Part shown: in pieces, positions 51,308 to 60,979 of the stretch
How positions within the stretch are numbered: position 1 is the stretch's first letter
Layout of the letters: every line of letters starts with the position of its first letter
Assembly (NCBI GenBank): GCA_017941035.1
Contig: JAGAXG010000045.1
Span: 89,828 to 153,827, forward strand
From: a bacterium
GTDB lineage: Bacteria; Cyanobacteriota; Vampirovibrionia; Gastranaerophilales; Gastranaerophilaceae
Length of the DNA: 64,000 nucleotides
Direction of reading: 5' to 3'
Notes under the pieces: model-generated
Databases searched by the model: none
Told to the model about the DNA's origin: nothing
What the model saw: only the letters and a program-made list of their open reading frames with translations
Translations under genes and position numbers: made by a program

Positions 51308-52994
51308 ATAAAAGCTTGTACTCCTTTGTATTTTTAAATTCCGTTATCCAAGAATTATTCGGATCATTTTTTACAAGATACTCATATTTTTCTGAATTAT
51401 TTTTGAACAGCGTTTGAACCCTTTTTGAATTCGTTTTGAACGGGGGGTAAATTTCAGTAGGCTCTATCTGCGTTTCAAGCAGTTTTATATCCTCTGTTTT
51501 CAAATACTTTTTTACGGATTCAACAGTTTTCTTTTTTAGTTGCCGTTGGCGCACGATTTTTTGTTTATAATCCTCATAGTCCTTGATATCGCCAAGTAAT
51601 TTTGCCATTGGGTGTGTTTCTGTGACTCTTTCTGCCGTGCATAAATACTCGCCTTTTGGGGTATAAACTTTGATACTTGTCAGGTCAAAAAGATTGTATT
51701 TAATCAAAACTTTGCTTTTAAATCCATATAATCTCTCATCAAAATAATCACAATTCAAGAATCTTATGCCATTCCGCTGAATTGTTTTGACTTCCGTTGC
51801 AAGCATCAAATCATCAAGGATATTTATATCAATATTCTGTCTTTTTCTTTCGGATAAAACTTCCGCTATTGTTTTATCTGGAGCATTCGTACAGGGTTGG
51901 GAATTTTTGAAATTCAGCCACATATCAATCATGTTTATTGTTTCTTCAATTGTAGGAATAAAATCGTTATGAAGGTTTTTGTGAAACTTTTCATTCCGCA
52001 TTATATATGCCGGCTTATTATTTATTGATGAACCTATATAACTCGGCAATAATTTTTCAAACCCTTCCTGAAATTCTTTGAAAAATCGTTCTATTACTTT
52101 GGCTCTCGCGTTATATGGCCGTGCAAAAACTGTTTCTATACCAAGTTTTCTATACAAACCTTGAAAACCTAATTCAGTAAATCCTTTATCATCTGTAAAA
52201 TACTTTGCCCTAAAAGCTCTGCCGTTATCCTGATAGACAACTTTCGGTATCATATTAAGATTTATAATGGCATTACGCAAAGCGGAGGCTATACATTGGG
52301 TATTTTCTTCAAGCATAATTTCATAACCGACCAAAGCCGTCGATTTCCAATCCAAAAAACCGACTAATGTTGCTCTGCATGGTTTACCTGTAAACGGGTT
52401 TATTACCTGAAACGCAAGTTTATGTCCATCTGCGACAAGAATATCCCCGACTTCAAGTAAACTTGCATCACGTTTTATATACGGTTCGACTTTATCCGAT
52501 AATGCTTTTTCTCCGTCACGGGCAAGAATCCATTTATCATAATTATTGTCCTTAAACCATTTTGCATATCTTCTAAAAGTAATATCAGCTGGAATAAAAC
52601 TTTGTCCCTGTTCCTTTAATCTGTATTTTGTTAAGGCAATAGCTTTGCCAATGGATAATCTATTCGGATGCAAAAGTAACCCCATAAATATTTTTATTTC
52701 TTCATCATTTAGAACTGTCCTATAATCATCAACACTACTATATTTATACTGTGGCAAAAGCTTTGTATAATCTTCAGTTCCGTTTAGCATTGCAAGCCAA
52801 CGGTGTAAACTGCCGCGGGAAATTTTGCCTAAAATCTCAAAAAGATGTGAGTTTGAAGTATTATGCAATTTCACAAAATCGTAATCGGCTTGAAGTTTGT
52901 TTTGAGATTGTTTTCTAAACTCAAGCCACTGATGAACGACATCAAGTCTTGCAAGTGCTATTTGTTTACATTTTTCTGGAGTAAAATCTGCCAT
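51300..52994 (-). CDS. MuA/TnsB-like DDE transposase
   Basis: 564 residues from ATG 52994 (MADFTPEKC, behind AAAGGAG at 7-nt spacing). An ATG at 53018 adds eight poor residues. The rve-type catalytic core has D189 (LVADGHKL), D256 (VYQDNGRAF) and E302 (KVIERFFKEF), with D-D spacing of 67 as in MuA. A Mu-type C-terminal beta domain follows (KVLIKYNLFDLTSIKVYTPK). It inserts element DNA as a strand-transferase. First gene of the operon, with its end boxes upstream beside tRNA-Leu. Confidence 0.87.
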   Translation of the reverse strand: MADFTPEKCKQIALARLDVVHQWLEFRKQSQNKLQADYDFVKLHNTSNSHLFEILGKISRGSLHRWLAMLNGTEDYTKLLPQYKYSSVDDYRTVLNDEEIKIFMGLLLHPNRLSIGKAIALTKYRLKEQGQSFIPADITFRRYAKWFKDNNYDKWILARDGEKALSDKVEPYIKRDASLLEVGDILVADGHKLAFQVINPFTGKPCRATLVGFLDWKSTALVGYEIMLEENTQCIASALRNAIINLNMIPKVVYQDNGRAFRAKYFTDDKGFTELGFQGLYRKLGIETVFARPYNARAKVIERFFKEFQEGFEKLLPSYIGSSINNKPAYIMRNEKFHKNLHNDFIPTIEETINMIDMWLNFKNSQPCTNAPDKTIAEVLSERKRQNIDINILDDLMLATEVKTIQRNGIRFLNCDYFDERLYGFKSKVLIKYNLFDLTSIKVYTPKGEYLCTAERVTETHPMAKLLGDIKDYEDYKQKIVRQRQLKKKTVESVKKYLKTEDIKLLETQIEPTEIYPPFKTNSKRVQTLFKNNSEKYEYLVKNDPNNSWITEFKNTKEYKLLYE

Positions 52995-53019
52995 GCGTAT
53001 GCTCCTTTGCATACACATT

Positions 53020-53245
53020 AATGTCTCTGTTTCGCAGAAACATCAAGTCCTGAATCTCAATCTCAGAGACATTTTGACACATATCAAAGTGAAAGATAAA
53101 TTATTTTTGCACTTTATTGCACAATTTTGCACGAGGTAAATATTCAAATATATTGGCACTTTAAGGCATGAAAAACACTAAAAACCACAAATATTAGAGC
53201 AAAAGAGTGCAAAAATTGGGACAAAAGTGCAAGAATAGTCCGGCA
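53020..53245. promoter_or_regulatory. Transposon-end/operator region with TTTTGCAC boxes
   Basis: AATGTCTCTG (53020-53029) and CAGAGACATT (53064-53073) form a hairpin. Then come TTTTTGCAC, TTATTGCAC and TTTTGCAC (53105-53132) and, inverted, AGTGCAAAA and AAGTGCAA (about 53206-53233). Repeated boxes between the transposase gene and tRNA-Leu are candidate transposase-binding sites. Confidence 0.55.
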
Positions 53246-53340
53246 AATCTCTACACTATAAATCTGCCTTAAAGTCCCAACAACTCGTTATCATAGCCGA
53301 TAAAAACGCATTACAACTGTCCTGAAAACCTATAACTATA

Positions 53341-53372
53341 AAGCAGATTAGAGGACGAGCCTCAATCTGCTT
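53341..53372 (-). terminator. Intrinsic terminator of tRNA-Leu
   Basis: AAGCAGATT/AATCTGCTT stem with inner GAGG/CCTC, immediately after the tRNA on the minus strand. Confidence 0.75.
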
Positions 53373-53374
53373 TA

Positions 53375-53459
53375 TGGTGTCGTAGGCGGGACTTGAACCC
53401 GCAAGGATTTCTCCACACGCCCCTCAAACGTGCACGTATACCGATTCCGCCACTACGAC
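53375..53459 (-). tRNA. tRNA-Leu(GAG)
   Basis: Class II tRNA on the minus strand: acceptor GTCGTAG/CTACGAC, anticodon loop TTGAGGG (GAG), a variable arm, T arm GCGGG-TTCAAGT-CCCGC and encoded CCA. Its 3' 21 bp are duplicated at 39118. Confidence 0.93.
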
Positions 53460-53524
53460 AAACCTTTTGCCAAATACATCTTAATATAAAAATAAATATT
53501 TGTAAAATTTATATATGTTTAACT

Positions 53525-53968
53525 TTATCTTCCTATTTCAACAGCTCTTTGTGCCATTGATTTTGTTATATTTACTAATGCAAGGTTCGCTTCATAAGCT
53601 CTTTGTGCCATTAAAGCGTCAGCTATATCTACCATTGCATTAACATTTGATGTTCTTATATAACCGTTTTCATCTGCATCAGGATGACCTGGTTGATAAA
53701 TCTTTTCACCTAGTGTAGGATCTTCTACCACTCCTGAGAAGTTGACCCCGCCTTGTAAATATGGAAGACTACCAACTCCATATACATCTTCTTTCATACT
53801 GTTCATAATTCCATGGAACGAAATGTCATCTGTTGCATTTAGTACAGGAATCTTTCTCACATAATTCGGAGTATCAAGGTTTGCAATATTTTTTGCATGA
53901 ACATCTATTCTTTTCCCGTGAACTTTTAATGCATTTGCACCTATATCAATTGATTCAAATATTCCCAT
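53525..53968 (-). CDS. flgC: Flagellar proximal rod protein FlgC
   Basis: 147 residues: N-terminal MGIFESIDIGANALKVHGKR and NIANLDTPNYVRK, C-terminal YIRTSNVNAMVDIADALMAQ and RAYEANLALVNITKSM, the two rod-helix halves of FlgC. Part of the periplasmic rod. Last of four flagellar genes on this strand, 14 nt after flgB. Confidence 0.93.
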   Translation of the reverse strand: MGIFESIDIGANALKVHGKRIDVHAKNIANLDTPNYVRKIPVLNATDDISFHGIMNSMKEDVYGVGSLPYLQGGVNFSGVVEDPTLGEKIYQPGHPDADENGYIRTSNVNAMVDIADALMAQRAYEANLALVNITKSMAQRAVEIGR

Positions 53969-53982
53969 TATTACCTCCCAAA

Positions 53983-54330
53983 TTATTTACCTACATTTAT
54001 TGCTGTTTTCATTTCTGTAATTATGTTGGACATTCTCCTTGTAGCCATTGAGTACAAAATGGAATTTTCTTGTAATTGCAAAAGCTCATTGGCAGAATTT
54101 ACAGGTTCTTCTGTTCTATCCTCTGCAATTGCAGATGGTCCGAGTTTTGTAGAAAGCTTTGTTTCCAAAGGACTGTTCATAGTTCCAAGGTATTGACTAA
54201 AATCTATATCCTGTCTGATATATCCTGGAGTGTCAACATTCGCAATATTTGAACCCAAAGCTCTTTGCCTTTGAGATATCAAATCCATCATTAAATTTAC
54301 TTTGCCCATACTGTCCCCAGGTGTAAACAT
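53983..54330 (-). CDS. flgB: Flagellar basal-body rod protein FlgB
   Basis: 115 residues: QRQRALGSNIANVDTPGYIR (rod signature) and a C-terminal helix YSMATRRMSNIITEMKTAIN. First ring of the rod above the MS ring. Between the flgG-like gene and flgC. Slightly shorter than typical FlgB (about 130). Confidence 0.92.
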   Translation of the reverse strand: MFTPGDSMGKVNLMMDLISQRQRALGSNIANVDTPGYIRQDIDFSQYLGTMNSPLETKLSTKLGPSAIAEDRTEEPVNSANELLQLQENSILYSMATRRMSNIITEMKTAINVGK

Positions 54331-54355
54331 TTTATTCTGCCTTTCTTATCTTTTA

Positions 54356-55072
54356 TTATGCTTCTCTAATATTTATTGCTTTGTTATACATATTATCTGC
54401 CACTTTCAAAACCTGCATACTCGCAAGCATTGAAGCATTCATTCGCATCATATCCATCGCTGTATTATATATACTGACATTTGCACGTTCCAAACAACCT
54501 TGCTTAAAACAGTCGTGGTTTTTTACAAGTCTGCCTTCTCCGGCTTCATTTGTTGCAATTACTCTATTCATATCAGTTGTTTCCATTCCGCTTGGATTGT
54601 CAAATCTTATTAATGGTATATGTCCAAGTTTTTTGGGTTTATCGCCATGAAAATCGTAAGAAACAACATCGCCGTTTTTCTTAATTTCAAATTTCATACA
54701 ATTAGAAGGAATTTTTATCCCATCTCCAACAATCCATCCATCACTTGTTACAAGATAACCACCTTTACCTTGCTTAAATGAACCATCACGAGTATATTGA
54801 ACTTCTCCTGATGGAGACGTAACAGGGATATAACCCGTTCCATCAATTGCAACATCAAAAGGATTTTCTGTTACTCTTACTGAGCCTTGAGAGTAATCAG
54901 TTCTTACAGCGCCTGTCAAATAACCGTCCTCTTTTAATATTTGCTCAAAAGTTTGTTTTTTGTAACCGTTAGTATCCACATTTGATAAATTCTGCGCAAT
55001 CATACCAAAACGCTCAAATTGAACAAGTGCGTTATTTGTACCTTTTGAAATTATGCCTTGAAAATTATACAT
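54356..55072 (-). CDS. flgG: Flagellar rod/hook-basal protein, FlgG-like
   Basis: 238 residues: QFERFGMIAQNLSNVDTNGY (rod signature), FDVAIDGTGYIPVTSPSGEV, YTRDGSFKQGKGGYLVTSDG and C-terminal NTAMDMMRMNASMLASMQVL. This is the FlgF/FlgG/FlgE family; I assign FlgG by the better conserved middle. It follows the upstream paralogue by 16 nt. Confidence 0.8.
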   Translation of the reverse strand: MYNFQGIISKGTNNALVQFERFGMIAQNLSNVDTNGYKKQTFEQILKEDGYLTGAVRTDYSQGSVRVTENPFDVAIDGTGYIPVTSPSGEVQYTRDGSFKQGKGGYLVTSDGWIVGDGIKIPSNCMKFEIKKNGDVVSYDFHGDKPKKLGHIPLIRFDNPSGMETTDMNRVIATNEAGEGRLVKNHDCFKQGCLERANVSIYNTAMDMMRMNASMLASMQVLKVADNMYNKAINIREA

Positions 55073-55088
55073 TATCTATACCTCTAAT

Positions 55089-55784
55089 TTATGATGATGA
55101 ACTCAATTGTGATATTGCTTTACCTAATACCGAATTTTGAAGCATAAACATTTGTCTGTTCGCATCAAAGTTTTTCATAATAGGCATCATTTTTATAAAT
55201 TCTTCCTGCAAAGCAACATTTGAATATTCATTATATCCTTGTTTAACATTAGGATCCATAACTACAATGCCATTTGCATCAACAATTCCAAGCTTACCTA
55301 CAAGTGAAAATTTATGAGTTTTTTCATCAAATACACTTATTTTACCTGTTTGGTCAACTTTCACATGTTTTAAATCCTGTGGAACAAAAGGAAGTTTTAT
55401 AGGAACACCTGCATCTGATAGGACTTGAGAATCCTCTAAATTTAATAATGATCCGTCTTGTGCAATTTTGAAACGCCCATCACGAGTTAATTTTATACCG
55501 TTAGCAGTCTGAACTTGAAAATATCCTTTATTTGCAATTGCAATATCTAGAGGATTTCCGGATAAACCTATACGTCCAACTTTATCATCTAATGTTGTAG
55601 AAAGAGCATTCGTTCCTAAATATTCGGTAAAAGATGATACAACAGGTTCCCGTCTTTGAAATCCAATTTTATCAAATCCACCGACATTTTCATTTCGAAT
55701 GCCTAATATTGCACTCTGTAAGTGCATTGCTCTTATTGAAACGGTTAAACCGCTATTATTGTAAAATATTCCGCTGTTTAATCT
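55089..55784 (-). CDS. flgF: Flagellar rod protein, FlgF/FlgG-like paralogue
   Basis: 231 residues from ATG 55784 (MRLNSGIFYNNSGL); an upstream TTG extension to 55832 is less likely. It has NPLDIAIANKGYFQVQTANG, KLTRDGRFKIAQDGSLLNLE and a C-terminal rod helix. The usual N-terminal NIANV.T.G box is degenerate (ILGIRNENVGGFDKIGFQRR). Probably FlgF, the proximal rod, and first gene of the operon. Confidence 0.75.
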   Translation of the reverse strand, partial: RLNSGIFYNNSGLTVSIRAMHLQSAILGIRNENVGGFDKIGFQRREPVVSSFTEYLGTNALSTTLDDKVGRIGLSGNPLDIAIANKGYFQVQTANGIKLTRDGRFKIAQDGSLLNLEDSQVLSDAGVPIKLPFVPQDLKHVKVDQTGKISVFDEKTHKFSLVGKLGIVDANGIVVMDPNVKQGYNEYSNVALQEEFIKMMPIMKNFDANRQMFMLQNSVLGKAISQLSSSS

Positions 55785-56008
55785 CATAGTACTACTTGCC
55801 TTCTTTTTTCTATTATCGGAAAAATCTTTCAAAATCTCAATTTTTCAGATAAATTTCATCTGTTTGGATGAGTGGTTGCATGTATTTAATGAGTTTTTTA
55901 TAAAAGTCAAATTTTTTAGTAAACAGATGTAAAATTATTTCCTTTTTTCATGAATTTATGCTACAATTTCGTTGGAGATAGTGAAAGTTTGTTAAGGATT
56001 ATATATTT

Positions 56009-58033
56009 TTGAATTTTAACGCGTTAAAATATACATTATTAGCTGTAATTACAATTTCACTGACACAAACATCTGCATTTGCAATAGACGATGTTTGGGG
56101 AGGAATGGGATTGACTAAAGAGGCTATAGAGCAATATACAAACTCAGGAACTGTTTTTAATGCCCCATTAGATCCTGTTAAAGAACCTCCAAAAGTTGAT
56201 GTTCAATCTCAAATTAATAATACTACTCCAACTATTGAAGACTTAGCCGGCTCATCTACTGGAAATTATGTAGATAAAGAGCATAAAACAATTCGTGAGA
56301 TAGAATTTTACGGTTTAAATTCTATTCCGCAAGAAGAAATACTTTCTAAAATTCAAATGCATCAAGGTGGAGAATATACTCGTGAAATGATGCAAAATGA
56401 TTTAAAAGCAATATTTGATACAGGATATTTTTCTGAAAGAATGAAGGCTGTTCCAACTATAAATTCAGATGGGACAGTAACAATAAAAATTGTTGTAGAA
56501 GAAAATATTCCTGTAAAAGATTTTACTATTGAGGGGAACACTGTTGTCCCGACTGAGGATATTCTCGCAACTCTTGACGGTATGAAAGGAAAACCTCAAA
56601 ATATTGGAAATATTAATGAGGCAATAGCAAAAATTCAAGAAATTTACGGTTCAAAAGGCTATATCCTTGCCCGTGTAAATTCCGTTACTGATGACCCTGA
56701 CGGAACAATCAACATCAGTATAAAAGAAGGTATTATAGACAAAATTATGATTGAGGGTAATGAAAAAACTAAAGATTACATTGTTGCCCGTAATATTTTA
56801 ACTGAACCAGGGATGGTTTATAACGAAAATCTTATTAAAGAAGATTTAGTAAGATTATACGCGACACAAGCATTTAAAGATGTTACAAGAGAAATTGAAC
56901 CTAGTGAAGATATTCCTGATGCTTACGATATAACAATTAAAATTGTAGAACAAAGAACCGCAAGTGTTTCTGTTGGTGGAGGTCTTGATACTGTTACAGG
57001 TATATTCGGTTCATTAGGTATATCTGAAAATAATTTCCGAGGACGTGCAGAAAGAATTTCATTAACAGGTTTGGCAGGTACAGGTGTCATTTTGAATGAC
57101 TCATCAGTTAAAAATCATATGAACATTCAAGCTGAATTAAGTTATTTTAAACCTTATTTCTTTAATGCTGATACCTCATTAAATTCAAGAATATTTTTTA
57201 GAGATTTCGGATCTTACCAAATTCCGCTTGCTGTTGAAAGAAGATATGGTATAGAATTTACAACTGCACACAGATTAAAAACAAACAGACACGCGACCGC
57301 AACTTTCAGTATAGGTGCTGAAGATATTCATGTAAAAGAAGGAGATAGAAACGGTATTGCAAATTTATACAGACAATATAATATTCCTCTTTCTGAACGT
57401 GCGAAACAGTTAGAAGGCGGTATGTTCTTATCATTGAGCCCATCATTATTATTTGATACACGAGATTCTGCAACTGTTACAAGACATGGAACAATGGCGA
57501 GTTTGAGATTCGATGAAAGCTTAGGATTAAATGGATTCAAAAAAACTAACGGTAGATTGACCGGTATGATTAAGCAATATATCCCAATTGCGAAAAAATC
57601 TTCTTTGTCATTTACAGCAAAAGGAGGAGGTGCAATTCACGGAGATATTCCTGAAGTATTAGCATATCGTTTAGGTGGACCTTATACAATAAGAGGTTTC
57701 AAAATGAGCGGTGTAGGTACAGGTAATGCATTTATTATGGGTTCAGCCGAATTTGCGACACCAATACCGTTTATGGATAGAACAAGAATTGCATTTCTTA
57801 ATAATTTAAGATTTACAATGTGGATTGATGCAGGTAAAGTATTTGACGGAACAGTTTCAAATACAATATATGACAGACGTATGTACGCGGTATCTGCCGG
57901 TGTCGGGTTGAAAGTATTTATTCCGGGAATGGGTCCTTTGTCTATCGATTATGGTATTCCACTCACAAACGGTGGACGAAATGCATCTAAACACGGGTAC
58001 TTTACTTTTGGTGTAGGTGATTTATTATACTAA
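56009..58033 (+). CDS. bamA: Outer-membrane assembly factor BamA (Omp85)
   Basis: 674 residues, TTG start behind TAAGGA. Signal peptide (residues 1-25, ending SAFA), three POTRA domains (about 90-320; IREIEFYGLNSIPQEEILSK, VKDFTIEGNTVVPTEDILAT, IDKIMIEGNEKTKDYIVARN), then a 16-strand barrel with the YRLGGPYTIRG loop near 551 and FTFGVGDLLY end. It inserts outer-membrane proteins. skp follows 28 nt later. Fewer POTRAs than the five of E. coli. Confidence 0.92.
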   Translation: MNFNALKYTLLAVITISLTQTSAFAIDDVWGGMGLTKEAIEQYTNSGTVFNAPLDPVKEPPKVDVQSQINNTTPTIEDLAGSSTGNYVDKEHKTIREIEFYGLNSIPQEEILSKIQMHQGGEYTREMMQNDLKAIFDTGYFSERMKAVPTINSDGTVTIKIVVEENIPVKDFTIEGNTVVPTEDILATLDGMKGKPQNIGNINEAIAKIQEIYGSKGYILARVNSVTDDPDGTINISIKEGIIDKIMIEGNEKTKDYIVARNILTEPGMVYNENLIKEDLVRLYATQAFKDVTREIEPSEDIPDAYDITIKIVEQRTASVSVGGGLDTVTGIFGSLGISENNFRGRAERISLTGLAGTGVILNDSSVKNHMNIQAELSYFKPYFFNADTSLNSRIFFRDFGSYQIPLAVERRYGIEFTTAHRLKTNRHATATFSIGAEDIHVKEGDRNGIANLYRQYNIPLSERAKQLEGGMFLSLSPSLLFDTRDSATVTRHGTMASLRFDESLGLNGFKKTNGRLTGMIKQYIPIAKKSSLSFTAKGGGAIHGDIPEVLAYRLGGPYTIRGFKMSGVGTGNAFIMGSAEFATPIPFMDRTRIAFLNNLRFTMWIDAGKVFDGTVSNTIYDRRMYAVSAGVGLKVFIPGMGPLSIDYGIPLTNGGRNASKHGYFTFGVGDLLY

Positions 58034-58061
58034 TTAAGAAAAGAATAAGATAGGAGGAAAT

Positions 58062-58511
58062 ATGAAAAACTCAAAATTATTAACATTATTATTGGCAAGT
58101 ATGATTACTGCAATAGGATCAAGTGCAAATGCAGAAGTTGGTTACATCGATTATGCAAGAGTATTGGATAATTATTCTGTTGCTCAACAAGCTGTAAAAG
58201 AACTTGATGCTAAAGGTCTTGAATTACAACAATATATGCTTGAGAAAGAAAAACAATACAAAAACTTAAATACACCATTACAAAAACAAAATTTTGAATC
58301 ACAAACATCAAATGAATTAAAATCAAAACAAGATTCTCTTATGAAAATGCAGCAAGATAAAGAAGCTCAAATTTTGAGTAAAGTTCAAACTGCTGCGAGA
58401 GCAGTTATGGTTGCAAATCATTTAGATGCTATTTTAGCTGATCAAGTTGTATTTGTAGGTGGTATTGATGTTACAGATCAAGTTATTCAAAAATTGAAAA
58501 CTCAACCGTAA
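58062..58511 (+). CDS. skp: Periplasmic chaperone Skp/OmpH family
   Basis: 149 residues: signal peptide ending SANA, then [20 protein letters not shown] and a long coiled coil (about 45-115), the Skp tentacle, closing with a short beta end. It escorts unfolded outer-membrane proteins to BamA, encoded just upstream. AGGAGG site. Confidence 0.88.
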   Translation: MKNSKLLTLLLASMITAIGSSANAEVGYIDYARVLDNYSVAQQAVKELDAKGLELQQYMLEKEKQYKNLNTPLQKQNFESQTSNELKSKQDSLMKMQQDKEAQILSKVQTAARAVMVANHLDAILADQVVFVGGIDVTDQVIQKLKTQP

Positions 58512-58525
58512 CTAAAGGAGTTTTG

Positions 58526-59284
58526 ATGAAATACGCACAAAATGGAGAACAATATCACATCGGTCTAAAAGAAGGTGATGTCGGGAAATATGTTATTTTA
58601 CCGGGAGACCCAAAACGATGTGAAAAAATCGCACAATATTTTGAAAATCCGAAACTTGTAGGTGACAGACGTGAATTTGTAACCTATACAGGCTACCTTG
58701 ACGGAGAAAAAGTCAGTGTAACCTCAACTGGTATTGGAGGACCTTCCGCGTCAATAGCAATGGAAGAGCTATCTAAAATAGGTGCTGATACTTTTATTCG
58801 CGTTGGTACATGCGGAGGAATGGACATAGATGTTAAAGGAGGAGATATTGTTATTGCAACAGGTGCAATTCGTGCAGAAGGAACAAGTAAAGAATATGCC
58901 CCGATAGAATTTCCTGCGATTGCAAATCTAGATATCGCCAATTCACTTGTTCAATCAGCAAAAAATCTCGGTTTTAATTACCATGCAGGAGTTGTACAAT
59001 GCAAAGATTCTTTCTATGGTCAGCATAATCCTGAAATTATGCCTACAAGTTATGAACTTCTTAATAAATGGGAAGCATGGAAACGTCTTGGATGTTTAGC
59101 TTCCGAAATGGAATCTTCTGCATTATTTATTGTAGCAAGTTATTTAAAAGTACGTGTAGGTTCGGTATTTTTAGTTGTTGCAAATCAAGAAAGAGAAAAA
59201 CAAGGTCTTGAAAATCCTGTAATTCACGATACTGAAAAAGCTATCAAAACGGCAATTGAAGCAATTAAAATTTTGAAAGGTTAA
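58526..59284 (+). CDS. udp: Nucleoside (uridine) phosphorylase
   Basis: 252 residues from ATG 58526 (AAAGGAG, 5-nt gap). [40 protein letters not shown] and RVGTCGGM near 93 are PNP/UDP-family motifs; late [14 protein letters not shown] near 195 binds the nucleoside. It splits uridine (or a related nucleoside) with phosphate in the cytosol. Substrate choice within the family is not certain. Confidence 0.85.
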   Translation: MKYAQNGEQYHIGLKEGDVGKYVILPGDPKRCEKIAQYFENPKLVGDRREFVTYTGYLDGEKVSVTSTGIGGPSASIAMEELSKIGADTFIRVGTCGGMDIDVKGGDIVIATGAIRAEGTSKEYAPIEFPAIANLDIANSLVQSAKNLGFNYHAGVVQCKDSFYGQHNPEIMPTSYELLNKWEAWKRLGCLASEMESSALFIVASYLKVRVGSVFLVVANQEREKQGLENPVIHDTEKAIKTAIEAIKILKG

Positions 59285-59286
59285 TT

Positions 59287-60762
59287 ATGTTCGGAAAAAA
59301 CAGAATGGAATATGTGATAAAAACTTGTCCGTCAGAAAACGCTCAAGAACTTCAAAATCTTTTAAACGAGATGTCTATGAACGGATGGGAACTATATAGT
59401 ATGCAGGAAACAGGAGATGAAGATGAAAGCATTATGAACTGCATATTTATGAGAGAAGCAAAATCCAATTCCAACTCTGAAAGTGATATAGTTAATATAT
59501 CAGATTTTAAAAGCCAAATGGAAAGAATGCTTTCCCCAAAGTTGACAGAATATGAAAAATGTTTAGAAATTCAAACAAAAATAAAAGAAAAACGAGAAGA
59601 AATCAATAAAATTAAATCTCAACTTGATACAGAAGTTCCGGTATCTCGTAAAAAATTAAATGACAGAATTTCTTCAGGATTAAAAGACCTTGAAGAGTTA
59701 AAAATTGAATTAAATAAAGCTACATCTCCTGACTTGATGTATTCAAAACTTCATGAAGAAAAACTTTCTATTTATTTGAGCGAAGAACTCTTAGGATTTA
59801 TTGACTCTGAAAGAGATAATTTCGGAGAAGAACAACTTATTGCAGAAACAGTTAAAACAAGACTTCATGCAACTGAAAAATACGGATATGTAATTCCTAA
59901 AGTCGTATTTAAAGACGATGAAAACCTTAATCCGTGCGAATTTTCAATAAGAATTCGAGGAATGGAAGTATTTAGAGCATCTGTATGCCCTGAGTGTAAA
60001 ATGTTCTATGCAGATGAAATCCACACCGAAAGAAAAATTAAAAATTCAATTGAAGGTATAGATGAAATTTCAGGAAGAAAAATTATCTGGATTGAAAAAG
60101 ATAAATCAAAAGATTTTTGGCAATATGGATTAACTTCAAGCGAATATATAGCTCACGCCCTTGAATTTGTAGCTTTTAAATATGTTGATGATTTACTTGA
60201 TTACGAAGATATTGACAAATATTTGGACGTAGTAGAAAAAGAAAATTCTTACTTAGTTGATAATATCGTACCGGATGTTTTAAACTACGGAGATATTAAA
60301 TACATTCTTACAAGTTTAATAAAAGAAAAAGTTTCTATAAAAAATATCACATATGTATTTGAAAAAATAAATGATTATTCAGATGATGAATCAAAAATTG
60401 ATATCATTAATAAATTAAGAATTTCTCTGTCGCGCCAAATATGCAGAGAATATATGAACAACGATGGTGAAACAATTAGCGCATTTGAACTTTCAGAAAA
60501 AACTTATTCCGATATGGTTTTGGCATGCGATGATACAGATGAATCAATTATTAGAATCGATGGTGAAACAGCTGAAAAACTGGCAAACAAAATTATGCGC
60601 AAGGCAAAAAAACTCGGAATTTATTCACCAAAACTTGTTGTTCCGATGGAATACAGACAAATATTTTTCACTTTGCTAAGCCTTTATATAAACGATATTA
60701 CAGTTCTTGCTCAGGAAGAACTCGGCAATGCATTCAAAATAGATACCCTTGGCGAAATTTAG
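59287..60762 (+). CDS. Large hypothetical protein with DUF4177-like start
   Basis: 491 residues. YVIKTCPSENAQELQNLLNE then MSMNGWELYSMQETGDEDE matches the short DUF4177-type module. Then a coiled coil (about 90-135; IKEKREEINKIKSQLDTEVP), and a long acidic alpha/beta region with CPECKMFYADE. It starts 2 nt after the phosphorylase gene. No function known to me. Confidence 0.6.
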   Translation: MFGKNRMEYVIKTCPSENAQELQNLLNEMSMNGWELYSMQETGDEDESIMNCIFMREAKSNSNSESDIVNISDFKSQMERMLSPKLTEYEKCLEIQTKIKEKREEINKIKSQLDTEVPVSRKKLNDRISSGLKDLEELKIELNKATSPDLMYSKLHEEKLSIYLSEELLGFIDSERDNFGEEQLIAETVKTRLHATEKYGYVIPKVVFKDDENLNPCEFSIRIRGMEVFRASVCPECKMFYADEIHTERKIKNSIEGIDEISGRKIIWIEKDKSKDFWQYGLTSSEYIAHALEFVAFKYVDDLLDYEDIDKYLDVVEKENSYLVDNIVPDVLNYGDIKYILTSLIKEKVSIKNITYVFEKINDYSDDESKIDIINKLRISLSRQICREYMNNDGETISAFELSEKTYSDMVLACDDTDESIIRIDGETAEKLANKIMRKAKKLGIYSPKLVVPMEYRQIFFTLLSLYINDITVLAQEELGNAFKIDTLGEI

Positions 60763-60962
60763 TCAGGAACATACCTGAACAAATCTCCAACACTACAGTC
60801 AAGAGCAAAACATAATTTGTTCATTGTTTCAAATTCAATGCCCTTAGTTTTGTCACGATATAAAGCATCTATTGTATTATAATCTAACCCTGAAAGCTTT
60901 GCCGTTTCAGCTTTTGTCATTCTTTTTTTACCAATTAATGTAGAGACATTATTTATTATCAT
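60759..60962 (-). CDS. Small XRE/YozG-type HTH regulator
   Basis: 67 residues: LIGKKRMTKAETAKLSGLDY NTI and LCFALDCSVGDLFRYVP, the compact Cro-like fold. Overlaps the end of the preceding convergent gene by 4 nt. Divergent from the 65-residue gene at 61077 across a region full of palindromes. Confidence 0.8.
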   Translation of the reverse strand: MIINNVSTLIGKKRMTKAETAKLSGLDYNTIDALYRDKTKGIEFETMNKLCFALDCSVGDLFRYVPD

Positions 60963-60979
60963 AAATAAATTGTAATAAT

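Noticed and set aside
39118..53375. CRISPR-associated transposon (Cas12k or Cascade) in the tRNA-Leu island
   Set aside because: No Cas-like gene and no regularly spaced repeat array. The 21-bp tRNA match is better explained as a tRNA-end duplication than as a homing spacer.
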